Part shown: one piece after another, positions 48,301-58,350 of the stretch
How positions within the stretch are numbered: the first letter of the stretch is position 1
How the letters are laid out: each line of letters starts with the position of its first letter
Assembly (NCBI RefSeq): GCF_040054535.1
Contig: NC_090797.1
Span: forward strand, 820,001 to 884,000
DNA: 64,000 nucleotides
DNA from: Antennarius striatus
Lineage: Eukaryota > Chordata > Actinopteri > Lophiiformes > Antennariidae
Direction of reading: 5' to 3'
Made by a program: the position numbers and the translations under genes
Notes under the pieces: model-generated
What the model was told of the DNA's origin: nothing
The model's input: only the letters and a program-made list of their open reading frames with translations
Databases searched by the model: none

Positions 48301-49948
48301 AGCCCGGATGGCTCTGGCCCCGCCCATTTTTGGGGGTTGGGATATTTGGGGAGCCGCTAGCTGCTTATTAAACCTGTGGATTACGCATTGTAACAACCTC
48401 TCCTCCATTAGCCCCACCCTCAGATCGGTTGATCAACATTGATCCGATCGGTTGATCAACACTGATCCGATCCATTCTTTTCCCGCAGCCTCTCCCAGTA
48501 CAGCGACGAGAACATGATGGATGCTGGGAACCTGGCGATCGTGTTCGGCCCCACCCTCCTGCCCACGCCCGACGCACTGGACCAGGTGGCGTGTCAGGCG
48601 CACGTCAATGAGGTCATCAAGACGGTCATCCTGAACCACGACAACATCTTCCCCGACACCAAGGAGCTGCCCGGCCCCGTTTACGAGAAGTGCATGACGG
48701 GAGACCAGTACTGGTGAGCAGAGGACACGCCCACACGTGTGACATCATCGTCACATCACCATAGCCGTCAGCTCCGCCCGGCGTCATCGTGGCGTCGCTT
48801 CGAGGCGGATCACATCTGGAAACAACCACATGGGGGCGGGGCGTACTGTTTTACCTGACTTGGTGTCACCCGCCAGCCAATCAGAAGCCTTTATTTCCCA
48901 GCATGCAGTTGGATCTTTGCGTCTGTGGCGACAGCCTGGCGTGCCTCGCCTCCATCTGTGCATCAATCCTCCCTTTGTTCCGTCGCTTCTCACGCCTCTT
49001 CCTCTTCCTCCCCAGCGAGAGTCCGTTCAGCGAGCCGGGGGCGCTGGAGGAGGCGGAGCCTGACGGCGGCACCGAGACCCAGACCAGCGACGAGGGTACG
49101 TTTGACCCCTGACCTTCAAAACAATCGCCCACGCTCTCATCCCCGTGGAGTGAGAAGGGGTTGCCACGGAAACAGCAGCCATGGAGACATCTCACCCTCC
49201 CCTCTCCTCCTCCTCTTCCTCCTCCCCGCCTTCTCCATCTGAATCAATCAGAAAGCTCCCTCCGTACAGCCGTCGCCTGATTGGACGAGCCGGGGGGAGG
49301 GAGGGGGCGGGAACTAAAATCCTTTGACTGACAGATTCCGGCTCACCTTTTTCTCCCCTCCTGTCCCCCCCCACAGAGAACGAGGCGGTGGAGGCGGTGG
49401 CGAGGTTCGACTACGTGGGCCGGTCGGGCCGCGAGCTCTCCTTCAAGAAGGGCGCCGCCCTGCAGCTGTTCCAGCGCGCGTCACATGACTGGTGGGAGGG
49501 GCGGCACAATGGCAGCCACGGCCTGGTGCCGCACCAGTACATCGTGGTGAAGGACAGGCAAGCCCCCCCCCCCCCCCCCCCCCCCCCCCAAATATTAATG
49601 TGATTAGTTTGAATCCATCATGAAGAAAAAAAAAATCACTTTTAGCTCTTTATTAGCTGCAGATGCTAACGTCTGTGCAGGAATGTAGCATAAAAATAGT
49701 TTTTATGGGAATAAATTTACATAATATGTGTGAAAAGTAAATTAAAATTGATTTAATTAAAATGATTGTTTTTTTAATGTTAAACAAATGTTTCTAATAG
49801 AACCAATCACCTGATTAGCTGGTTAGCGTAGCGACTGTTTCCGTGATTGATCTCTATCCTCGTTTAGCCAAGGGAGTTGCTAACGGCTCGCTAATCGATC
49901 GCTTAATTGATGATCGGAGTGTTGTGTGGGCTCAGCTGTCCAGTGATT

Positions 49949-50027
<79 letters not shown>

Positions 50028-51239
50028 CAGGGCTGACTCGGCGTCGGACGCTCTCAGCCAGAAGGCCGACAGCGACGGCGGCGGCAGCAGCAGCGCTGAT
50101 GACAAGCGGTCCCGGAGCGAGCTGAGCTCCCCCACCGACATCCGGCCCCCCGAGACCTACAACAGGTCCGTCAAGTAAGGCAACACCCCAGCGTTAGCGC
50201 CAGGGGGAGGGGAAAACGTTTCTTCTATCACCTCTAAAAACACCCGCGAAGGTCATGTGACCTGTTCTGTGTTGTTGGCAAAGACTTCATCAGCAGAAGG
50301 AGTAGCCACGCCCACAGGAGGGGGTGTGGCCTCTTCATCAAAACGAGTGTCATCTCTGACTTCCTGTTTCCCCGAGCTAACCGCGTTCTCCTTCCTGTCT
50401 GCAGCCACAGGAGGAAGCGGACCGACGGTTTGTTCCGCCGCCCCCTCGGCCGCTCCGGCGACGCCCACTGCCTGGGTAACGGGGGGGTGCTGGAGCGCAG
50501 CTCCCCGCCCGTGACGGGTCACTTCAGCCCCCGGGAGCTGTTGCTGGGGCGGGGCCAAGGCTTAACCCCGCCCCTGGACAGCCCCGAGCGCCGGCGCCGC
50601 TCCGCCGCCCCCGTCACCATGACGGTGAGCCGGCACGATTCGCTGAGGCGGCCGGAGGACACGCCCATCCGGCGCTCCAGCAGCGGGCAGCACGGCTTTG
50701 GCGACACCCACCGCTCCCGAGCACTGGACCCCGATACGCTGGCTCAGGTAGGAGAGACACGCCCCCAAAAGGAGGCGGTCCCACCGCTGGTGCCTTCTGA
50801 ACCTGTAGCTGACTCCCTCCCCCCCCTCCAGGACATCAAGGAGACGGTGACGGTGGCGCTGGGGGAGCTGAGGCAGCTGGAGCGCCGCCCCGCCCCCGAC
50901 GTGGTGCTGGACACCCTGGACCAGGTGAAGAATGGCCCCCCCTGCTCCTCCGAGTCGCCCAGCCCCCACAGCACCCCCAGCACCCCGGGAACCCCCGGTA
51001 CCCCTGGGACCCCCGGCACCCCGGGGACCCCCAGCCCCCTCAGCCCCCTGAGCCCGCTGCCTGGCCCCCCCAGGCCCGCCAACCCTTCCCCCGACGCCCT
51101 GGGCTCCTTCAAGCCAGTGGCGGCTGTCCGCATGGGGGCGCCGCTGCGGCCCCCCGCCCTCAGGCCCAAACCGGCGGTCCCCCCCAAGAGCAGCACCCCC
51201 CCTCTGCCCCCCCCGCTGGACAAATCCTGCACCATGTGA
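38868..51239 (+). CDS. srgap1: SLIT-ROBO Rho GTPase-activating protein 1 (complete coding sequence, 23 exons)
   Basis: Cytoplasmic F-BAR / RhoGAP / SH3 protein acting below Robo receptors to curb Rho-family GTPases and bend membranes. Exons: 38868-38934, 42695-42890, 43585-43639, 43719-43826, 45179-45241, 45345-45542, 45617-45745, 45941-46162, 46248-46349, 46672-46869, 46956-47040, 47114-47141, 47227-47260, 47402-47462, 47542-47619, 47692-47826, 47912-48017, 48489-48713, 49016-49095, 49377-49557, 50031-50174, 50405-50747, 50832-51239; 1081 codons plus stop (human 1085). F-BAR covers about 1-490 (starts [20 protein letters not shown]), RhoGAP about 500-690 with arginine finger Arg524 in [10 protein letters not shown]3 about 730-785 ([15 protein letters not shown]). 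The tail ends DKSCTM as in human. Intron 20 uses a GC donor. The exon 21 end could alternatively be at 50165. Confidence 0.97.
38945..38993. repeat. (CG)n(CA)n microsatellite, SRGAP1 intron 1
   Basis: GCGCGC run passing into CA repeats, starting ten bases after the exon 1 donor. Confidence 0.95.
39081..39114. repeat. (TG)n microsatellite, SRGAP1 intron 1
   Basis: About 34 bp of TG repeats. Confidence 0.95.
42361..42389. repeat. (TG)n microsatellite, SRGAP1 intron 1
   Basis: About 29 bp of TG repeats. Confidence 0.9.
43075..43550 (+). mobile_element. Dispersed hAT-like repeat, copy C (longest contiguous copy)
   Basis: Lies in SRGAP1 intron 2. The left part reads CAAGGCCCGGGGGCCACATG, GGTCAGAGTGTCTAAAAATA, ACTACATTTCCCACAATGCA and GATGGAGTTCTGTGGGTTTA, all found reversed in copy B. 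The right part (ACAGGCTGAGAAATGTGAAA, CTGATGATGCTGTGGTTTAC) matches copy A. It therefore joins segments seen separately in the other two copies. Confidence 0.8.
43827..45178. other. SRGAP1 intron 4
   Basis: 1.35 kb, AT-rich in the middle, ending in a long CTTCCTCC pyrimidine tract before the acceptor. No embedded gene or RNA was recognised. Confidence 0.75.
49563..49589. repeat. Poly(C) run of 27 bases in SRGAP1 intron 20
   Basis: Starts five bases after the GC donor (exon ends 49557). Read through from the exon it would encode a proline run, then a stop at 49601-49603. Confidence 0.95.
49951..50026. repeat. (TG)n microsatellite at SRGAP1 exon 21 acceptor
   Basis: About 76 bp of TG repeats followed only by TTCAG and the exon. 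Confidence 0.95.
50984..51050 (+). repeat. In-frame GTP-type repeat in the SRGAP1 tail
   Basis: Repeats of the codon trio Gly-Thr-Pro (ACCCCCGGN) followed by SPLSPLSPL in the last exon. Human SRGAP1 has Ser/Thr-rich but non-repetitive sequence here. Confidence 0.85.
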
Positions 51240-52113
51240 GCCACACCGGGCCGGCCCCGGGGCCAAAAATGGGCCCGACCAGGAGATCAGGGTAGAGTTT
51301 GGACAGCCGCAGGGGGCGGGGCCAGGGCGGGGCGGGGGGGGCGGAGCCCGATGTAGTCCAATAGAAGCTCTCATATGATATGCCATGATGTTTGTGTGTC
51401 GTCAGGTCGTTTCTTATTGGTGTGTAGGAGTTTCCTTTCTCCACGTATCGAAGCATTTAGCGACGGTTAGCGGCGCCGCGGCGGAGCCCGGCTTCCTGTC
51501 CCGTGCAAAGGATCGTGGGGGTTGTAGTCCAGCTCCAGTAAATTATAGTTCCAGTGACGTGAGTATTGGCTGTGCTTGTCCCCGAAAGGTAGGAGCCCCT
51601 CGCTAACAGCGCTAACGTCTTCTCTGACGTCTGATTGGCTGCTGCGGAGGAGGGGAGGCGTGGCTTTTAGTTTGTAGTTCCTCTCTTGAACCACAGCGCC
51701 TCTCGTGGTCGGGGGCGGCGCCACACGCCCTGAATGTTTCAGTATTTACCGACTGAATGTCTCTTTAACAGCCTTCTTTTTCCCGTTGGGGGGGTCGGGG
51801 GAGGGGGGGCTGAGATGGACCTTTTCTTGTGGGGGGGGTATGATTTAGTTCTCGTCGTGCGCGTGTCCTGCTTGCCTGTAAGCGCCAGAATAGTGATAGA
51901 TTATTCATGCCTGCCTCGTGCGCCACATCACGAGGATTTGTGGGGGTGGGGGGGTAGTATGGGGAGGGGTGTGAGTGTGTGAGTCACGGTTTACCTGCTT
52001 GTGAAGTCACTAGTTAACCTTAAATTCACAATAAGCTAACAGGGTGGGGGGGTTCCGCGTGTGAACGCCCCCAAAATCACTTGAACAGCACACTGAATGT
52101 GGCTCAAACCGGG

Positions 52114-52183
<70 letters not shown>

Positions 52184-53288
52184 AGTGTACGTGAAAGTGC
52201 CTTTTTTTAATTCCGTGTCGTTTGTTTGTTTTTTTCCGGAGAATCCACTCACGCATGTCCCGAACGAAGAGCAGCAAACGAACCCCGCGTGTCCCGTTAG
52301 CCGTTAGCCCATGGTGACTCAGCACTTTGACGTTTTAGGCCCGTGTTCTTGGCATGTAGCGTCATCAGCATATCGGCGCATCTCCGCTCAAAGCGAGGGT
52401 TTTTCTTTGAATGTGTTTCATAATAAAGGAACTTGTCTGTTAGTGTTGCTGTATTTGAACCTGAGCTTCCTGAACGTGAGCTCCTATAGCCGACGGATCG
52501 TATCCATGTGTTGTATTTATATTATAAATAAATACCAATAAATTAGCGTCGCCTCTCCTCCTCCTCCTTTTTGTGCTGCGCCGGCGTTTAAATCAAGCCA
52601 ACCCCGACGGTTCTTAGCCGCTTGAGGCGAAAACGTTTTTGACTTTTTAAAAAATTTGTTCTCATCTTTAAAATTGGAATTTTGTCGGTTTCGCGTCGTA
52701 AATAAATAATCTGACGCGTCTGAACCCAGACAGACGGAACCGATCGTTTTCTCAAGCTTAGAACATCATAAATTTTGCAAAGAGGCGAAGTGTTTGTGAC
52801 GTCCTCGCATTTAAGGCCTGATGCGGATTTAAATTATTAGTTTGCTGATCAATTATTTGAACTTCGGTTGAATTAACTGAGCAGTGAATACATTAAAAAT
52901 AATTTTAATAATCATTAAAATTGTACCTGGATTCTAAATTGTCCAATTTGACACTGAAATCAGAATTTTTGATTATGAAGACGAACATTTTAAAGTTAGT
53001 ATTAAAGTTAGAGAGCGCCCTCTGGTAGACAAATAAGGAAATGATCATTAGATGGATAAATCAATATTTTGGTGGTAAATTGGTTTATTCTAACAGAACG
53101 GTGGCAGATGATCATAACTTTATTAATTTGTGTGACATAAAATTAAAGCTGAAACATTAAAATGGAATTCGGAGTTTGAAATGATTAAAATTCCTAAATT
53201 TCAGATGAAGACTTTTCAGCCGGAGCGTCTCTTTGGATCTGGATCGCCGTCGTCTTCATCCTCCTCCTCCTCTTCGTCGCCGGGCGGC
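51240..53288. other. SRGAP1 3' UTR and spacer to KICS2
   Basis: The 3' UTR probably extends to AATAAA signals at 52527 and 52537. It contains a (TG)n run at 52115-52182. The remaining sequence to 53288 is AT-rich; TTTATT at 53118 gives an AATAAA on the KICS2 strand about 170 bp past its stop. The two genes converge. Confidence 0.65.
52115..52182. repeat. (TG)n microsatellite in SRGAP1 3' UTR
   Basis: About 68 bp of TG repeats. Confidence 0.95.
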
Positions 53289-55447
53289 TCAGCCTTTGGA
53301 TCCCGGCTTGAGGACGCTGAAGGGTTTGGAGTTCCGCAGCGATCCGGAGATCTCCTGCAGGAAGCCGGCGATGTGCGCGTCCTTCTCCGACTTCCTGCCG
53401 TCGAAGATGACGACCAGCGTGAAGTGCGGCTCGGGGCGGCTCAGGTAGTACGTGCTCTGCACCTTGTCGTCGTAGAAGTGCACCACCTTGTCCAGCGTGT
53501 TGAGCTCGGCGGCGCGGTCGCCCATCATCATCACCACGTTGGGCCAGTGAGTCTGCGGCCGCTCGCCCGTCGGCAGCGACACCACGGCGGGGAACTGCTC
53601 CACCCCCTTGGGCGCCTCGCGGTAGGAGTGGGGGTGGTGGTAGCCGTGACCCTGGAAGCTCTCCGAGCCGCGGTTGTCGAACACCAGCGACACGTTGCTG
53701 GCGTCGTGTTTGCGGATGAAGGCGCAGATCTTCCCGTGGTAGTCGTGCGACGTGCGAGCGGTGAGCGCCCGCATGTCGGCCGGCGCCGTCTGCCGACTCA
53801 GCGACTCGTGGAAGTAGAAGCTGAACTTGGCGAGGAGCGTGGCGTGGAATCGCTGCAGCCACATGTAGAGGTGCGGCGGCTGCACGGCCTTCTGGGATTG
53901 CCCCCCGAAGAGGTGCTTGCGGGTCTCGCGCTGCCGCTGGAACAGCTGCCCCCACGCCGTCAGCTTGGTGGCGGCGCCGTGGAGGCCGAGCAGCGCCGGA
54001 AGGAAGCGCCACTCCGACACCTGTGCCTGGACGCGCAGCAGCTGCGTCACCACCTCCACCTCTGTCTGGAAGCTCTCCTCCACCCGGCCCAGGATGGGGT
54101 GGTGGAACCTGCAGGGAGAGGGGAGGGGTTAGGAGAAGTGGGCGGGGCCGTTTACATTCCTGTCGTCTGACATCGTTTTATCCAACGCCACACGGTCGAA
54201 CCATCAGAACTAAACCGAAGCTTTAAACGCCACGCGAAAGTGTTTTCACACTTGGTGCTCGTGAGCCTGGTGGGCGGAGCCTCACTTGCTGCTGTACTTG
54301 TGCAGGACGGCCTCCAGCGACGCCACCAGCTCCTCGGAGCCGATGTTCTTCTGGCCCCCCAGCGAGTGCATCTTCTCATACAGGTCGGCCATCTCTGTGC
54401 GCGCCTGCGTGAAGTGGCACAGCTGCCCCGACAGGTGTGACAGCAGCTCCTCCAGGTAGGGGGCGGAGCCCGGCGGCCCGTGGCGGCCCCCGCCCGTCGC
54501 CACCTTCCTCAGCTCGTTGAACAGGGATGTGTAGATGGTTCGGATCGAGTCCTTCCGGCTGAAGAACGACTGACCGCCTGGAAGAGAAGAACAACCCGCT
54601 GGTTAGAATCTGGAGCTGCAGCGCCATCTGGTGGAGGGAAGGAGGAACTGCACTAAACTAACGGAGACACCGGCGTTCTGCCGGCGGTTCGACCGGTGAC
54701 CCGGTCACCTGGTGAGGTAAGGGAGGTGGGCGTGGCTTCAGTCCCACAAATCCGTTTCTCGTTATGTCCCTAAGTTTATTCTTCTGAATCCGGTTTGGAC
54801 ATCAGAACCATCCAGGATGAAGGGGAAGAGGAAGAAGAAAAGGAGGAAGGAGAAAGAAGAAGGAAGAGGAGGAAGAAGAGAAAGGAAGAGGAGACTGCAA
54901 ACCTCCATAAACAGTCTAACAACGCTGGTATTTCCGGTGTTTGTCACCAGTGTTGTTTGTTTGCATCCAGTCCTGATGTAAACAAACATCCAGATGTTTG
55001 TTTACGTCTAGTCTTGATTATCGATCTGATCGTGACTCATCGATCACCATCGATATTCTGCTATCGAGAAAAGTTTCCCCCAAACGTCAGCCTCGTGTTT
55101 GTGACGTGGATGATTATCGATCTGGAACCTCACCAGGTAACCGGCACACCGGCTCCAGACCCGACCTATCCGGGCTAACGGGACACAACCGAGCGGCTAG
55201 CGGGACCAGCGTTACCGAGCTTCTGCCCCAGGAACGTCAGGTGGTGGTAGGCCCTCTCCGCGGCCGCCAGGTGCGCCAGGGCGGCCAGCAGCGCCGCCCA
55301 GGTCGGCCCGGCGCCCCGGCTGCTGTCCTTCTCCTTCTCCACGTAGTCCTTCGCCCGGTCGAACGAAAACATCCCGAGCTGCGTGAAGAAGCTCTCCAGG
55401 ATGGCCCGCTCCCGCGGCACCGGCCGCAGCTCCTCCGCCTCCGTCAT
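53289..55447 (-). CDS. kics2: KICSTOR complex subunit KICS2 (C12orf66 homologue; complete, 3 exons)
   Basis: Subunit of KICSTOR (with KPTN, ITFG2, SZT2), which holds GATOR1 on lysosomes so that amino-acid shortage silences mTORC1. Exons: 55447-55216, 54577-54286, 54108-53289; 447 codons plus stop (human 445). Frame is kept at both junctions ([20 protein letters not shown] and [19 protein letters not shown]). Strongly conserved blocks include [53 protein letters not shown] and [20 protein letters not shown]; the C-terminus is LKPGSKG. There are no membrane segments. The second intron (54109-54285) is short; the first (54578-55215) holds a polypurine tract. The gene sits next to SRGAP1 as in human 12q14. 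Confidence 0.97.
54817..54898. repeat. Polypurine tract in KICS2 intron 1
   Basis: About 80 bp of GAAGAGGAAGAAG-type purine-only sequence on the + strand (pyrimidine on the gene strand). Confidence 0.9.
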
Positions 55448-57725
55448 TCCCCCCGGGGGCCGGAGGATAGCTTAGCTCAGCCGGGTTAGCAAAGCGACAG
55501 CGTCCGGTCTCCGGTCGGAACGAGCGTCATTGTGACGAAAACAAACACCGGATGTTTATTGAAAACAGTCTGACGTCATCGGAAAACGTATTAATTCAAA
55601 AATAAACCGATTAATGACTTCAATGTCCAATCAAAGGAGAATATTTATAAAAATGCGACTGATTCTAGCTCACACGCTGAACACCCGACGCCATACTGGA
55701 TGTAAACACTACGGAAGCTGGAGAGGGTCAGAATAAATAAAGGCGATCTCCGTTAGAAACCGTTGAAAACAATAAGTCCAATAAGTAAAATAAACAATAA
55801 ATATATTCAGATTGGTTTAATCGAGTCTGAAAAATTTGAATGTTTTTTTGCGAGGAAAAAAATTTTGTTAAATCGTGAAAATTGAGTTTGAGAAGAGAGA
55901 GAGTAAAAATAGAACTTTATTGATCCCTAAAGGAGCTTCTGTCAGGGAAATTAATTTTTACGTATAAATACATTTATTTCATATAGTAATCCCTCGCGTG
56001 TTCGTGCTTCAAGATGCACGGTTTCACTGCACACGTTTTTTGTAGGTAGTCACGTGATACCTTACATGCATTCTATTGGCTAACAGCATCCGGAAGTTAG
56101 CTGCGTCCGAGCGTCACGGAACGCGGCGCACTTCCGTGTATTAAAGAAACACTGTTCTATAATTGAAAAGCGCTTTAAACAGTCTATCAGAGTGTTGGAA
56201 AAGGTAATACAGATAGAAGGTGGTTTAATATCAGTATGGGGAGGGTTCATAAACGTTTAAATTGCTGTAAATAATAAATAGTTTGTCGCGTATTTTCGTT
56301 TTTGCAGCCTGGAACGCTTTAACCGTGAGTAACGGGATTACTGTATTTATTCAGTTTCCAGTATTCTTAAACATTTTAAATCACATTTGAATGTGAACAT
56401 TTATAAATTGAGAAGATTCAGATTCGTCACGTTCTGCACATTACAAAAATATTCCTGTGCTTAAGGTTCTAAATTCTCCCCCAGCGACGCCCAAACATGG
56501 TGGTTTCATTCAGTACAGTAAATCTAATGTCGCGCTCGACCCTGTTCAAACTACAAAGGACAACTAACAAAGAGCCTTTGGGATTTGAACAATTAAAGCT
56601 TCATGGGTTGTAGTCAGTTGTGTTCTCAGCGCTAATCCACTTAGCTGTGACGTTAGCGTGCTAAAATTGGAAGTTGGACACAGCGACGGTTACATTATTA
56701 CCATTTAGAATTAAACTGGGGGCATGCATAGCAGAAATGGGTTCGGTTCCCACATGAAGACCTCACATTCTTCTTTCTATTTCATGTCACATTTAGATAA
56801 CTAATAAGCCGTGCTGTTCCTGCAGCGCCTCCAGCTGGTCAGAACTGGAACTGTTGATGGATCCAAACGATGCCTACATGGCCCTCCCAGGAAAACCGAC
56901 ACCACCACCCCCCTCTATCTCTCTCTTTTTTTCTCTGCAGGCATTCATCGCTGCAGTCAGCATTGTTTCCTCTCCTCTTCCTCCTCTGTGGTAGGTGACA
57001 TCATCTCTCTCTTCTTCACTTCGTTAAATGTCTCTTTTTGCCGCTGATAGCTGAGCCAGAACCAGAGTAGTTTCCTGCCTACTGTCGGGTCTTTATTTCC
57101 AGGGTGTCGTCACTGCTTCCTGTCAAAATTAGGAGCGTGGATGTGAAACTTTTGCTGTTTGTGTCGATGATTAATCTGATAATAATCGGACAGGTTGAAA
57201 CAGGGATTTAAGGATATTAATTGACTTATTGTTATAAAATAACAATTATAAAATTGATCAAATCAAGTAAAACACGTTACCTGAAAGTATTTCCAGCTTC
57301 CATTCCACACAGCCGCAATGAATTTCTTGTCATTACATTCTAACCTTGACGTTTTGAACATCAAAGAGCGACAGCTAATTGTAGAGAGTTTTTGTTCCAA
57401 CATCAGGAGACAGTGAAAACTACTTCAGATGTTACAGGAGGCTAAACCTGGACCAATGTCCTCGTTGTCAGCAGCTGTGGATGTTTGGAATAAGCAGAAG
57501 CTGTTCGTGAGGAAGTTTTAAATAGTTTGTGGGTTGATTTCGCCTCCAGGAACAAACGTAAACCTCATTAGATCAGAGGAGGATAGACCGACTGACCAAC
57601 ATACAGACCGACATACATACTATACAAATAAAGTTTTATTGATACATACATACTATTAAAATAAAGTTTTATTGATACACACATATTATGCAAATAAAGG
57701 TTAATTGATACATAAATGTATACTA
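55448..57725. other. KICS2 5' flank and gene-free region
   Basis: Includes the KICS2 5' side, a Tigger-like MITE (55984-56345), AT-rich sequence, and a three-copy 32-34 bp repeat of AAATAAAGTTTTATTGATAC at 57626-57715. Frames such as 56811-57047 have no recognisable domain. Confidence 0.65.
55984..56345. mobile_element. Tigger/pogo-like MITE, copy 2
   Basis: About 362 bp with ends TAGTAATCCCTCGC and GGGATTACTGTA, flanked by TA. It shares long stretches with the copy at 37479-37814 (AGTCACGTGATACC, CTTTAAACAGTCTATCAGAG, TACAGATAGAAGGTGGTTTA). The two copies have diverged, with small indels and many substitutions. Confidence 0.8.
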
Positions 57726-57727
57726 AA

Positions 57728-57752
57728 TAATTTTTTTTGGTCGGTCGGTCTA
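57728..57752 (-). repeat. Single reverse-oriented GGTCGGTC satellite unit
   Basis: TTTTTTTTGGTCGGTCGGTC directly abuts the first telomere-like block. It has the orientation of the array at 63583-64000, opposite to that at 58351-61275. Confidence 0.8.
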
Positions 57753-58350
57753 ACCCTAACCCTACCGTAACTCTACTCTAACCCTAACCCTAACCCTAAC
57801 GCTACCCTAAAGCTACCCTAACCCTACCCTAACCCCTAACTCTAAACCCTAACCCTTAACCAACCCATACCCTACCCTAACCCACCCTAAACCCTAACCT
57901 AATCCTAACCCTACCCTAACCCTGACCTTAACTCTAACCCTAACCCTAAATTTAAACCTAACCTTAACCCTAACCCCTAACCCTAACCTTAATCCTAACC
58001 CTAACCTTAATCATAACCCTAACCCTTAACCCTACCCTAACCCTTAACCAAGCCTTACCCTAACCCACCTTAAACCCTGACCTTAATCTAATCCTAACCC
58101 GAGATTTACCCTAACCTAGCCCTACCCTAACCCTTAACCAATTCTTACCCTAAACCATCCTGAACCCTAACCCCAAACTAATCCTAACCCTAACCCAACC
58201 CTACCCTAACTTTAACCCTAACCCTACCCCACCCTAACCGTAACCCTGACCTCTAACCCTAAACCCTAACCCTACCCCACCCTAACCGTAACCCTGACCT
58301 CTAACCCTAAACCCTAACCCTACCTTTAACCTAACCTTACTCTGGCCCTA
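57753..58350. repeat. Degenerate telomere-like array, block 1
   Basis: About 600 bp of CCCTAA and variants (CCCTAC, CCTTAA, CCCTGA) with the C-rich strand on +. Degeneracy and flanking sequence make it interstitial rather than a functional terminus. Confidence 0.9.

Noticed and set aside
50562-51386. 274-residue minus-strand frame over the SRGAP1 tail
   Set aside because: It is antisense to the confirmed SRGAP1 coding exons and only reflects their Gly/Pro-rich composition.
53181-54170. 329-residue + strand frame over KICS2
   Set aside because: It is the antisense shadow of KICS2 exon 3.
56690-56760. GGGTTCGGTTCCCAC, possible tRNA or tRNA-derived SINE
   Set aside because: A short hairpin-like word only; no acceptor or anticodon arms could be paired.
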